Shown here one piece after another: positions 25,901 through 33,207 of a stretch of 43,081 bases of DNA. The notes beneath the pieces were generated by a model. That model was not told the DNA's origin. It saw nothing but the letters and a program-made list of their open reading frames with translations, and did no database searches. The position numbers and the translations under genes are program-made. Source of the stretch: Oscillospiraceae bacterium (GTDB lineage: Bacteria > Bacillota > Clostridia > Oscillospirales > Oscillospiraceae); NCBI GenBank assembly GCA_902795345.1, contig CADBKO010000022.1, positions 1 to 43,081 of the forward strand, read 5' to 3'. The first letter of the stretch is position 1. Every line of letters starts with the position of its first letter.

Positions 25901-26421
25901 TCGACATGTACTTAAAGCTGCTGGAGGAGGCCGTGCTGGAGCAGAAGGGAGAAAAGAAAAAGGCCCGGGCAGAATGCTCCGCGGACCTGAGCGTGGAGGC
26001 GGGCATCCCGGATTCCTATGTGGAATCCCCGGAGCAGCGTATGGACCTCTATCGCCGCATCGCCCTCATCCAGACGGAGGAGGACGCCGACGACATGACC
26101 GACGAGCTGATCGACCGCTTCGGGGATCCCCCGCGCAGCGTCAACAACCTCATTTACGTCGCCCTCATGCGGGGCGAAGCGGCCCAGGCCGGGATCACGG
26201 AGATCAGCCAGAAGGGCGGGCGGCTCCTATATAAGCTGGCGGATTTCGATATGGCGGTCATCTCCGGCCTCTACAACCTGGAGGAATACCGGGGCAAGCT
26301 GAAGGTGGAGGCGGGCAGCAGCCCCGGCGTCAGCCTCAAGCTCACTCCCGGCGCGGATGTGATCCGCCAGTCGGTGAAGTTCATCCGGGCCTATAAGGGC
26401 ATGCAGAAAAGCGAGGGGTAA
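22909..26421 (+). CDS. mfd: Transcription-repair coupling factor Mfd
   Basis: A 1170-aa DNA translocase that removes stalled RNA polymerase and recruits UvrA. The N-terminal UvrB-like part contains IRGGILDFFSP. The RNAP-interacting domain has GDLVVHETHGIGRFLG and YAGTDVLYVPATQLD. The RecG-like SF2 motor has LLCGDVGFGKTEVALRA (motif I), VVDEEQRFG (DEEQ, motif II), LSATPIPRTL (motif III), TTIIETGIDIPN and QIRGRVGRS (motif VI). A C-terminal TRCF domain completes it. An upstream open frame to 22357 is antisense to queH; the ATG at 22909 has the SD GGAGG and the promoter lies just before it. Confidence 0.98.
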   Translation: MLGLTRALKGEKDFSELLQRLEYGGCPLVYSGLGSIHAAHAAAAIRKETGRPLVVICPDELEAERFRTDLAAFTQEETQSLFAREFTFFRADSVSREGEHARLRTFRKLLEGTAPLLVATPDGLMQRTLPPKRLESVSFTLQVGDRAELSLLAEKLTLCGYKRCDAVEGMGQFAIRGGILDFFSPAYAQPVRCELFGDEIDGMGLFDTATQRRTENLRKAEILPAAECLPVLADGGADLLCEKLSALIRKLSKRKAPPSILIGNLTSDLEHMAAGLSFSAADKYFSLLYDEFADGLSYLPPEAAVMMLEPSRCSERAKNWSWQLGQDVQALLEGDQLEGSLAGYFREWPELCGHLADWPVIFADNFRGSTYPLAPRTLLNLTAKQLPSYGGSLSTAAGDIVHYLKEGYRLVVFAGDRRKADILREYLEGSGVRPVIDEALAQLGEKGVCVISVGGLSSGMEYPGMKLAVLTEGQFAARFTQGKARKKGDGSRQRIASFTDLSKGDLVVHETHGIGRFLGVERLQVDGGFKDYVKIGYAGTDVLYVPATQLDVVSKYIGAGGEDSPVKLSKLGGTDWTRAKTRAKKAAQDLAAGLIQLYAERARRPGYAFGPDTVWQQEFEERFEYAETDDQLRAIQEIKTDMEKPIPMDRLLCGDVGFGKTEVALRAVMKCVMDGKQAAILVPTTVLAQQHYVTAMKRFAGLPVHIEVLSRFRSQAQIKEALRMVKDGSADIIIGTHRLLQKDVVFKDLGLLVVDEEQRFGVTHKERLKEMSKGVDCLTLSATPIPRTLNMALAGIRDMSTIEEPPSGRHPVQTYVLEHDWGVLADAIRRELSRGGQVYYLHNRVETIDRCAGRIAQMVEGASVAVAHGKMDEAGLNAVMDKVSSGQVQVLVCTTIIETGIDIPNVNTLIIEDADRLGLAQLHQIRGRVGRSSRHAFAYFTFRQGKVLTEIANKRLSAIREYAEFNSGFRIAMRDLEIRGAGNLLGAEQSGHMMSVGFDMYLKLLEEAVLEQKGEKKKARAECSADLSVEAGIPDSYVESPEQRMDLYRRIALIQTEEDADDMTDELIDRFGDPPRSVNNLIYVALMRGEAAQAGITEISQKGGRLLYKLADFDMAVISGLYNLEEYRGKLKVEAGSSPGVSLKLTPGADVIRQSVKFIRAYKGMQKSEG

Positions 26422-26424
26422 ACA

Positions 26425-26877
26425 ATGCCTGATATGGAGTTTTTCGACACTTCCGACCTGCACACGGAGGAAATCACGCTCCGCCTGGACAGCACCAGCC
26501 AGGCTCGACCGGATATAGACTGGGTCCCTGCCTATTACTTCACCATCTGCCTGCCGGACGGCACCCCCGTGGGCGGCTGCGATCTGCGTATCGGCCACAC
26601 CCGCAAAACCTACCTGGGCGGGAACATCGGTTATCATGTGAACGAAGCCTACCGAGGCCGACACTATGCAGCCAAGGCTTGTGCGCTGCTGTTCCGGCAG
26701 GCCAGGAAGCACGGCATGGATCACCTGTTTATTTCCTGTCCCGTGGACAACCTCGCCTCTAACCGCACTTGTCAATTAGCGGGCGGGGAGTTGGCAGAAG
26801 CGGCCGACGTGCCGGAGGACAACGACATGTATGCCGAAGGGATCCGCAGGGTGAATATCTATCGCTTTGATTTATAA
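26425..26877 (+). CDS. GNAT-family N-acetyltransferase
   Basis: A 150-aa GNAT-fold acetyltransferase. The acetyl-CoA-binding loop is seen around IGYHVNEAYRGRHYAAKA (the Q/RxxGxG/A-type P-loop, here RGRHYA), and the C-terminal strand-helix SCPVDNLASNRTCQLAGGEL resembles amino-group acetyltransferases of the RimJ-like type. The acceptor substrate is unknown. Its ATG is 3 nt after the mfd stop codon, so it is expressed with mfd. A strong terminator follows. Confidence 0.85.
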   Translation: MPDMEFFDTSDLHTEEITLRLDSTSQARPDIDWVPAYYFTICLPDGTPVGGCDLRIGHTRKTYLGGNIGYHVNEAYRGRHYAAKACALLFRQARKHGMDHLFISCPVDNLASNRTCQLAGGELAEAADVPEDNDMYAEGIRRVNIYRFDL

Positions 26878-26880
26878 AAT

Positions 26881-26914
26881 CTGCGGGACGGCCATACAGC
26901 CGTCCCGCAGTGTT
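26881..26914. terminator. Bidirectional intrinsic terminator after the mfd-GNAT unit
   Basis: A perfect 12-bp stem CTGCGGGACGGC/GCCGTCCCGCAG with a 6-nt loop has TGTTTT on the right and AAAAT on the left. Confidence 0.85.
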
Positions 26915-26915
26915 T

Positions 26916-27953
26916 TCATTTCAGCTCGTCCAGGGCCGCCGCCAAGGTAGCCAGGTCTTCTTCCGTTGTGGACCAGCCGGTGACGAAGCGGATGACCGTG
27001 TGGGTTTCGTCCGTCTTTTCCCAGAAGCTGAAGGCCACCTTCTCTTTCAGCTTTTCGATTTTGCCGTCCTCCAGCTCCACGAACTGCTGATTGGTGGGAG
27101 AATCCAGCCAGAGGGGGATGCCCCGCTCCTTGAACAGGGCTTTCAGCTTTTCCGCCATGTCCGACTCATGCTTTCCGATGCGGAAATAAAGGCCGTCGGT
27201 AAACAGCGCGTCGAACTGGACCCCCAGGAGCCGCCCCTTAGCCAGCAGCGCGCCCCGCTTTTTGACGGTATTGGTGAAATGCGCCGGGCGTCCGTGCCGG
27301 GGGAAGACCACCGCTTCCCCGCAGAGGGCCCCGCATTTGGTCCCGCCGATGTAGAACACATCGCAGAGCTCTGCCAGGTCCGGCAGGGTCAGCTCCGCCG
27401 AAGCGCACAGGAGGCCGCAGGCCAGCCGCGCCCCGTCCAGATAGAGCTTCAGACCATAGCGGAGGCAGATGGCGCGGATGGCCGCCAGCTCCGCCTTGGA
27501 GTAGAGCGTGCCGAATTCCGTGGGGTGGGAGAGATAGACCATGCCGGGCCATACCATGTGCTCCCGATTGGCGTCGGCATAAAAGGCGGTCAGGAAGGCT
27601 TCCAGCTCCGACGGGGCGAGCTTCCCCTCATGCTGGGGCAGGGTCAGCACCTTATGGCCGGTGTATTCGATGGCCCCGGCTTCATGGGCGGCCACATGGC
27701 CCGTCTCGACGGCGATCACGCCCTCCCAATCCCGCAGGAGGGAAGAAATCACCACCGCGTTCGTCTGGGTGCCCCCGGCGCTGAATTCCACGTCCGCCTC
27801 CGGGCTTTGGCAGGCAAGCCGGATCTTCTCCGCGGCGGAGGCGCACCATTTGTCCGCCCCATAGCCGGTCTGCGGCTCCAGGTTGGTTTCCAGGAGCCGC
27901 CGCAGCACTTCGGGGTGGGCCCCGGTATTGTAATCGTTTTCAAAGGATACCAT
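26916..27953 (-). CDS. Low-specificity threonine aldolase-like PLP enzyme
   Basis: A 345-aa fold-type I PLP enzyme of the beta-eliminating lyase/threonine aldolase family, predicted to cleave L-threonine or allo-threonine to glycine and acetaldehyde. The N-terminus SFENDYNTGAHPEVL is of the clostridial type. FSAGGTQTNAVV binds the phosphate, LYLDGARLA carries the PLP-pyridine Asp, and YIGGTKCG holds the Schiff-base Lys. The ATG at 27953 follows TGGAGAAACAC and is preferred over the longer frame to 28007. It lies 54 bp after fba on the same strand, with a GC-rich hairpin (about 27975-28000) but no T-run between, so co-transcription is likely. Confidence 0.88.
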   Translation of the reverse strand: MVSFENDYNTGAHPEVLRRLLETNLEPQTGYGADKWCASAAEKIRLACQSPEADVEFSAGGTQTNAVVISSLLRDWEGVIAVETGHVAAHEAGAIEYTGHKVLTLPQHEGKLAPSELEAFLTAFYADANREHMVWPGMVYLSHPTEFGTLYSKAELAAIRAICLRYGLKLYLDGARLACGLLCASAELTLPDLAELCDVFYIGGTKCGALCGEAVVFPRHGRPAHFTNTVKKRGALLAKGRLLGVQFDALFTDGLYFRIGKHESDMAEKLKALFKERGIPLWLDSPTNQQFVELEDGKIEKLKEKVAFSFWEKTDETHTVIRFVTGWSTTEEDLATLAAALDELK

Positions 27954-28007
27954 ATGTGTTTCTCCATACAGGACGGCGGCTTTCCTCCCGGAAGGCCGCC
28001 GCCTCAT

Positions 28008-28943
28008 TTAAATCTTGTTGTCGCTGCCCAGGACCTTGACGATCTTGCGCTTGACGATCTCCCGGATGTTGTCCCTGGCGGGGGTCAGGTACTGCCGGGG
28101 GTCGAAGTGGCTCGGGTTCTCCGCCAGGTGCTGCCGCACGGCGGCGGTGAAGCCCAAGCGCAGGTCCGAGTCGATATTGATCTTGCACACGGCCATGGTG
28201 GCGGCTTTCCGCAGCATATCCTCCGGGATGCCCACCGCATCGGGCATGCTGCCGCCGAAGCGGTTGACTACTTCCACATATTCCGGCAGGACGCTGCTGG
28301 AGCCGTGGAGCACGATGGGGAAGCCGGGCAGACGCCGGGAGACCTCCTCCAGGATGTCAAAGCGAAGCTGGGGCTTCTGGCCGGGCTTGAACTTATAGGC
28401 CCCGTGGCTGGTGCCGATGGCGATGGCGAGAGAATCCACCCCCGTGCGGGAGACAAATTCCTCCACCTGAGCAGGATCGGTATAGCTGGAATCGGCGGCG
28501 GAGACCTTCACATCGTCCTCCACGCCCTCCAGCCGGCCCAGCTCGCCCTCCACCACCACGCCGTGGTCGTGGGCATATTCCACCACCTTTTTGGTGACGG
28601 CGATATTCTCCTCAAAGCTGCGGCTGGACCCGTCGATCATGACGCTGGAAAAGCCTCCGTCCACGCAGGATTTGCAGATGTCATAGTCCGCGCCGTGGTC
28701 CAGGTGGACGCAGATGGGCAGCCCCGTGTCCTCCACGGCAGCCTCGATGAGCTTCATGAGATAGACATGCTTGGCATATTTCCGGGCCCCGGCGGAGACC
28801 TGGAGGATCAGGGGGGAGCGCACCTCGGCGGCGGCTTCCGTGATGCCCTGGACGATCTCCATATTATTGACGTTGAATGCGCCGATGGCATAGCCGCCCT
28901 CGTAGGCCTTGCGGAACATTTCGGTAGAAGTAACGATGGGCAA
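28008..28943 (-). CDS. fba: Class II fructose-1,6-bisphosphate aldolase (TTG start)
   Basis: A 311-aa zinc-dependent glycolytic aldolase. The family motifs are AFNVNNMEIVQGITEAA, HLDHGADYDICKSCVDGGF (zinc and catalytic region), VVVEGELGRLEG, AIGTSHGAYKF, HGSSSV and KINIDSDLR. The open frame runs to 29075, but the usual N-terminus (xPIVTSTEMF) starts at a TTG at 28943, 9 nt after a strong AAAGGAG. The next in-frame ATG would remove conserved residues, so TTG initiation is the best reading. It is divergent from the phosphofructokinase gene, making a two-gene glycolytic locus. Confidence 0.95.
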   Translation of the reverse strand: MPIVTSTEMFRKAYEGGYAIGAFNVNNMEIVQGITEAAAEVRSPLILQVSAGARKYAKHVYLMKLIEAAVEDTGLPICVHLDHGADYDICKSCVDGGFSSVMIDGSSRSFEENIAVTKKVVEYAHDHGVVVEGELGRLEGVEDDVKVSAADSSYTDPAQVEEFVSRTGVDSLAIAIGTSHGAYKFKPGQKPQLRFDILEEVSRRLPGFPIVLHGSSSVLPEYVEVVNRFGGSMPDAVGIPEDMLRKAATMAVCKINIDSDLRLGFTAAVRQHLAENPSHFDPRQYLTPARDNIREIVKRKIVKVLGSDNKI

Positions 28944-29036
28944 GGGTATCAGCTCCTTTCCCGGAAAGTTTACCACGCCCCCGCAGAAAATAAAAGGATA
29001 TTTTCGCAAAAATGACTGCATTTTTGGAATATTTTG

Positions 29037-29045
29037 TGATAGAAT
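29037..29045 (+). promoter_or_regulatory. Extended -10 promoter of the phosphofructokinase gene
   Basis: TG-n-TAGAAT, an extended -10 with no good -35, lies 45 bp before the start codon in an AT-rich stretch between fba and pfp. Confidence 0.55.
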
Positions 29046-29089
29046 AACAAAAGTACCCCAATATGAAGGATTCAAGGGAGGAGCTTACC

Positions 29090-30328
29090 ATGAGCCAGCT
29101 TATCGGCGCCTGCGTATTCGGACAGTCCGGCGGGCCCACCAGCGTCATCAACGCCAGCTTTTACGGGGCGGTGAAGGCCGCTCTGGACAGCGAGAGCATC
29201 ACCAAGGTCTATGGCGCGGCCCACGGCATCCAGGGCATATTGAACGACGTGCTTTACGATATGGGTGAGGAGGACCCCAAGGAGCTGAAACGCCTGCTGA
29301 ACACCCCTTCCTCTGCCCTGGGCTCCTGCCGCTACAAGCTGGCGGACCCGGACAAGGACGAGAAGGATTATAGGCGCATCCTGGAAATCTTCCGAAAATA
29401 CGACATCCGCTATTTCTTCTATAACGGCGGCAACGACAGCATGGACACCTGCGAGAAGGTGAGCCGCTACATGAACCGGGCCGGATGGGAGTGCCGGGTC
29501 ATGGGCATCCCCAAGACCATCGACAACGACCTGTTCGGCACCGACCACTGCCCCGGCTTCGGCTCCGCGGCGAAGTATATCGCCACCAGCTGCATGGAGA
29601 TCGCCCTGGACGCCGCCGTTTATGACTACCCCACCGCCACGGTGGTGGAGATCATGGGGCGTCACGCCGGTTGGCTGGCGGGGTCGGCTGCCCTGGCGAG
29701 CCGCTTCGGTTCCGGGCCGGACCTCATCTATCTGCCGGAGCAGGTCTTTGATCTGGAGGCCTTCCTGAAGCGCTGCGAGGCGGTCATCAAGGAAAAGGGC
29801 AATGTGTTCGTGGCCGTCAGTGAGGGCATCCAGGACAAGGAAGGCACCTTCATCAGCGAATATGCCTCCAAAAGCGGCACCGACGCCTTCGGCCATACCC
29901 AGCTGGGCGGCCTGGCGGTTTATCTGGCGGACCAGATCAAGAAGCGCTGCGGCGTGAAGTCCCGGGGCATCGAGCTGAGCCTTTTGCAGCGTTGCGGCGC
30001 GCACCTGGCCTCCCGCACGGACATCGACGAAGCCATGATGGCGGGCATGACCGCGGTGAACACCGCCGTCGCCGGGGAAACGGGCAAGATGGTGGCCTTC
30101 GATTGCAGCCGCCGGGACGGGACCTATGCCTGCCGCACCAAGCTGGTGCCCCTGCAGGACGTGGCGAACTACGAAAAGAAGGTGCCCGCAGAGTGGATCC
30201 TCCCCGACGGCGCCGGGGTGACGAAGGAGTTCGTCAACTATGTGCTGCCCCTCATCCAAGGGGACTGCGAGCGGGAAGTCAAGGACGGTCTCCCCCGCTT
30301 CGCAAAGCTGAAGAAGGTCAAAGCGTAA
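29090..30328 (+). CDS. 6-phosphofructokinase, probably diphosphate-dependent
   Basis: A 412-aa PFK-superfamily enzyme phosphorylating fructose-6-P. The phosphate-donor motif is YNGGNDSMD: an Asp occupies the position that is Gly in ATP-PFK (GGDGS). The substrate loop is PKTIDND, with Lys instead of the Gly of ATP enzymes. Both are hallmarks of PPi-dependent PFK, so a reversible, PPi-saving glycolysis is inferred. GFGSAAKYIA and EIMGRHAGWLA bind F6P. The ATG at 29090 after GGGAGGAG is chosen over 29063. It diverges from fba and ends at a very strong terminator. Confidence 0.93.
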   Translation: MSQLIGACVFGQSGGPTSVINASFYGAVKAALDSESITKVYGAAHGIQGILNDVLYDMGEEDPKELKRLLNTPSSALGSCRYKLADPDKDEKDYRRILEIFRKYDIRYFFYNGGNDSMDTCEKVSRYMNRAGWECRVMGIPKTIDNDLFGTDHCPGFGSAAKYIATSCMEIALDAAVYDYPTATVVEIMGRHAGWLAGSAALASRFGSGPDLIYLPEQVFDLEAFLKRCEAVIKEKGNVFVAVSEGIQDKEGTFISEYASKSGTDAFGHTQLGGLAVYLADQIKKRCGVKSRGIELSLLQRCGAHLASRTDIDEAMMAGMTAVNTAVAGETGKMVAFDCSRRDGTYACRTKLVPLQDVANYEKKVPAEWILPDGAGVTKEFVNYVLPLIQGDCEREVKDGLPRFAKLKKVKA

Positions 30329-30339
30329 AGCTGTTATGG

Positions 30340-30376
30340 AAAACCTGCGGCAGTTTCAGACTGCCGCAGGTTTTTT
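30340..30376. terminator. Strong bidirectional terminator between pfp and spoIVB
   Basis: A 15-bp perfect stem AAAACCTGCGGCAGT/ACTGCCGCAGGTTTT with a 5-nt loop is followed by more T. It serves both convergent genes. Confidence 0.9.
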
Positions 30377-31421
30377 ATGCCGCGTTTTCCGCGGGCGTTT
30401 CTTCCTCGGCCAGCATATCCTCGATGCTGATGCCGTAGCCCTTGGTGGGATCGGAGACCAGGACATGGGTCACCGCTCCCGCAAGCCGCCCATCCTGCAG
30501 GATGGGGCTGCCGCTCATGCCCTGGACGATGCCCCCGGTGAGGCCGATGAGCCGCTCGTCCGTCACCTGGATCAGCAGGTCCCGGCTGCCCCCGCCGGGA
30601 TAGACCCGCAGCACGCGGGCGCTGTAACTCTCCCGCCTGCCGCTGACGTCGGAAACGATCTCCGCCGGGCCGCAGCGCAGCTCCCGCAGGGGGCAAAGCT
30701 CCACCGGCTCCTCCCTCGTCTCCGGCAGCGCGCCGGGCTCTATTAGGCCGAAAATGCCTTCTTCCCGGTTTTCCAGGATGCTGCCGAAGGGCTTTTCCAG
30801 GCCCATGCTCCCCTTGAGTTCTCCCGGCTGGCCCGCGCTGCCCCGCTGGATGGAATCCACGCTGGCCTTGCCCACGACGCCGCTTTTCATGGGCAGCAGC
30901 ACCCCCGTGTCCACATCGCTGACCGCATGGCCCAGGGCGCCGAAGCGCCCGGAGGCCGGGTCATACCAGGTCATGGTGCCGATGCCGCTGAGACCGCTGC
31001 GCAGCCATACCCCCAGCTCCGGCTGCCCGTCCTCCCCCTTCTCCGGGCGGACGCTGACCTGCATTTCCCTTCCTTCCCGGAGGAAGCGGACGCGCACTTC
31101 CCCGCTCTCCGTTTCCAGGGCCTCCCGCAGCTGACGCGCCGTGCTGACACGCACCTGGCCCACCTCCAGGATCAGGTCCCCGCTGCGGATGCCCGCTTCA
31201 AAGGCCGGTGACCGGCTGCCGCTCTCCGTTTCCAGCTCCGACATACCGATCACCAGAAGCCCGTCCGTCTCCAGATGCACCCCGATGGCCGCGCCCACCG
31301 GCACCAGCCGCCGGGGCGGTTCCTCCGCCGCTGCCGGGCTCAGCAGCAGAAGGGACGCTGCCGCCAGAGCCGCCGCCCCCTGTTTTATCCATTTTGCCAC
31401 TCGCTCTCTGCTCCTTTTCAT
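30375..31421 (-). CDS. spoIVB: SpoIVB-type sporulation serine protease
   Basis: A 348-aa exported PDZ-serine protease that in endospore formers signals from the forespore to activate pro-sigma-K processing. It has a signal/anchor segment (AAALAAASLLLLSPAAA), a PDZ domain at about residues 55-130 (SPAFEAGIRSGDLILEVGQV) and an S55-type peptidase domain. The domain carries the catalytic His in GALGHAVSDVDTG and Ser in GMSGSPILQ. The ATG at 31421 is preceded by AGGG. The start codon is only 9 bp from the MITE at 31430-31596, so its promoter must lie within or beyond the element. The gene shows that the host is, or was, a spore former. Confidence 0.93.
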   Translation of the reverse strand: MKRSRERVAKWIKQGAAALAAASLLLLSPAAAEEPPRRLVPVGAAIGVHLETDGLLVIGMSELETESGSRSPAFEAGIRSGDLILEVGQVRVSTARQLREALETESGEVRVRFLREGREMQVSVRPEKGEDGQPELGVWLRSGLSGIGTMTWYDPASGRFGALGHAVSDVDTGVLLPMKSGVVGKASVDSIQRGSAGQPGELKGSMGLEKPFGSILENREEGIFGLIEPGALPETREEPVELCPLRELRCGPAEIVSDVSGRRESYSARVLRVYPGGGSRDLLIQVTDERLIGLTGGIVQGMSGSPILQDGRLAGAVTHVLVSDPTKGYGISIEDMLAEEETPAENAA

Positions 31422-31429
31422 TGTTGCCC

Positions 31430-31596
31430 TAGGGAAACACCGCACACTTCCGGTGCGCAGATTGCGCAGTCAGAATTTTCGCCAGGTTGGCTGAAAATCT
31501 GAGGGAATACTTGGTGTATTGCCGAGGATTTTCGGTCAAAATGGCGAAACATTATGCAAGCAAGATGTGTGCCATGAATTGTGCGATGTTGCCCTA
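31430..31596. mobile_element. 167-bp MITE-like element with terminal inverted repeats and TA duplication
   Basis: The ends are TAGGGAAACACCGCAC (31430-31445) and GTGCGATGTTGCCCTA (31581-31596), inverted repeats matching at 14 of 16 positions. Each ends in TA, as expected for IS630/Tc1-mariner-type insertion with TA duplication. An internal imperfect hairpin lies at 31471-31501. The element is AT-richer than its surroundings and encodes no transposase. Minus-strand frames through it give a nonsense peptide that I believe recurs as a hypothetical ORF in related genomes (memory, not checked). Confidence 0.7.
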
Positions 31597-31673
31597 AAAG
31601 TATGCCGCAAAGAAGGCAAAAAACCAGTGACAATATTCTGCGCTTTTGGCACCTTTCCATCCGCGACGCGAAT

Positions 31674-31702
31674 GGCATTTTTTCCCAATGCTGCATAAAC
31701 TG
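31674..31702 (+). promoter_or_regulatory. Possible sporulation sigma-E/K-like promoter of the M14 peptidase
   Basis: GGCATTT (31674-31680) and CATAAACTG (31694-31702) resemble sigma-E/K -35 and -10 boxes (CATAnnnT). The inverted repeat CCCAAT/ATTGGG (31684-31689, 31704-31709) overlaps them. Weak, eye-based call. Confidence 0.3.
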
Positions 31703-31730
31703 TATTGGGTAAAGGAGGTGCTTTGACGAC

Positions 31731-33011
31731 TTGAAGCTATTGCGTTACGGTTCAGTCGGTCCCCAGGTGGAGCTGCTTCAGCTGGCCCTGCAGCGGGAAG
31801 GGGCGCTGCGGGAGGCCCCCGACGGCATATTCGGACCCCGGACGAGGGAGGCTGTCACCGGCTTTCAGCGCCGCAGCGGTCTGGCGGCGGACGGCATCGC
31901 GGGGAAAGCCACCTGGCAGGCGCTGACGCCCTGGCTCACGGGCTACCGCACCGTCACGATCCGCCCCGGGGACACATTCTATAAGCTGGCGCTCCGGTGG
32001 GGCGTCAGCCTCCGAGGCGCGGAGACCGCCAATCCGGAGGCGGACCCGCTGAACCTGCAGCCGGGGCAGAAGCTGGTGTTGCCGCTGCCCTTTGAGGTGG
32101 TCCCGGTAAGTATCCGCTTCACCTCCACGGCGCTGGACTTCTGCCTTCGGGGGCTCGCGGCGCGCTATCCGTTTCTGGAAACGGAGGAGGTGGGACAGAG
32201 CGTGCTGGGTAAGCCGCTGCGCCTCCTGCGCTTCGGGCGGGGACGGAACCAGGTGTTTTTCAACGCCGCCCACCATGCCAACGAGTGGATCACCGCGCCT
32301 CTGCTGCTGCGGTTTCTGGAACGTCTCTGCGCGGCCTACGCTTCCGGGCAGGCCGTCGGCGGCATACGGGCGGAGGAGCTTTGGACGCGCTGCACCCTTC
32401 ACCTGCTGCCCCTGGTAAACCCGGACGGCGTGGATCTGGTAACCGGGGAGCTGGGGCCGGAGGACGCCGCCTATGGGGAGGCCCTGGCCATGAACGGCTC
32501 CCAGGCGGGCTTCCCCGACAACTGGAAGGCCAACATCCGGGGCGTGGACCTGAACCTGCAATACCCCGCGGGCTGGGAGGAGGCCCGGCGCATCAAATTC
32601 TCCCAGGGGTACACGAAGCCGGGACCGCGGGATTATGTGGGCTCCGCGCCTCTGACGGAGCCGGAGAGCCGGGCCGTCTACGATTACAGTCTGCACAGTC
32701 CCTTCGATCTCACTCTCAGCTACCACACCCAGGGGCAGGTCATTTATTGGAAATATGACGGCTTCGACCCGCCCCACGCCAAGGCTATCGGGCGGCGGCT
32801 GGCAGCCCTCAGCGGCTACGCCCTGGAGCTGACGCCGGCGGAATCCGCCTATGCCGGGTACAAGGACTGGTTCATCCAGCAGTTCGACAAGCCGGGCTAC
32901 ACCGTGGAGGCGGGAAAAGGCGTATCGCCCCTGCCCCTGGGCCAGTTCGAGGAGATATGGCGGGCCAATGAGCCGCTGCTCGCATGTGCCATGATCGCCA
33001 CGGCGGAGTAA
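31731..33011 (+). CDS. M14 carboxypeptidase with peptidoglycan-binding and LysM domains (TTG start)
   Basis: A 426-aa cell-wall enzyme resembling gamma-D-glutamyl-diaminopimelate endopeptidase I. A PG_binding_1 domain (residues 8-65, VELLQLALQREGALREAPDG) is followed by LysM (about 75-122, VTIRPGDTFYKLALRWGVSL) and an M14 zinc peptidase. The peptidase has HHANEW (the HxxE zinc site), the Arg/Asn region (RGVDLNLQYP), LSYHTQG (third zinc His) and the catalytic Glu in GYTVEAGKG. No signal peptide is seen, as in known endospore-associated homologues. The only usable start is TTG at 31731, 12 nt after AAAGGAGG. The spoIVB neighbour suggests a spore-cortex or germination role (inference). Confidence 0.88.
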   Translation: MKLLRYGSVGPQVELLQLALQREGALREAPDGIFGPRTREAVTGFQRRSGLAADGIAGKATWQALTPWLTGYRTVTIRPGDTFYKLALRWGVSLRGAETANPEADPLNLQPGQKLVLPLPFEVVPVSIRFTSTALDFCLRGLAARYPFLETEEVGQSVLGKPLRLLRFGRGRNQVFFNAAHHANEWITAPLLLRFLERLCAAYASGQAVGGIRAEELWTRCTLHLLPLVNPDGVDLVTGELGPEDAAYGEALAMNGSQAGFPDNWKANIRGVDLNLQYPAGWEEARRIKFSQGYTKPGPRDYVGSAPLTEPESRAVYDYSLHSPFDLTLSYHTQGQVIYWKYDGFDPPHAKAIGRRLAALSGYALELTPAESAYAGYKDWFIQQFDKPGYTVEAGKGVSPLPLGQFEEIWRANEPLLACAMIATAE

Positions 33012-33207
33012 AATAGCGCACCGCTGACTGGCCGCCCGGGGGCAAGCCCACAGGCGCAGACTGAAAGATGAAAATAAAGGAACAGCCCCGGCACGTCAGC
33101 TTTCCTTCTGCGTCCGTGAGCTGTTCTTTTTCAATCTCTAATTCTTGCGGCGGCAGCGCCGCGGTCTCTTCCGCTTTCTCCACCACGCCTTTTATGGATA
33201 GGGCGGT
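33012..33207. other. Intergenic, 196 bp, no clear gene
   Basis: The gap lies between two convergent genes. A minus-strand frame (from 33186) begins with a charged, plausible peptide but then reads antisense through the M14 gene and has no SD. A small hairpin GGATAG/CTATCC follows the methyltransferase stop. No strong terminator was seen. Confidence 0.4.

Noticed and set aside
31418..31696. A 92-codon minus-strand frame through the MITE
   Set aside because: It is created by the mobile element, overlaps the spoIVB start, and lacks an SD. It is a repeat-derived spurious ORF.
32872..33186. A minus-strand frame starting with a charged, protein-like 35 residues
   Set aside because: It starts at GTG without an SD and two thirds is antisense to the M14 peptidase. 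It could be a relic, but support is too weak.
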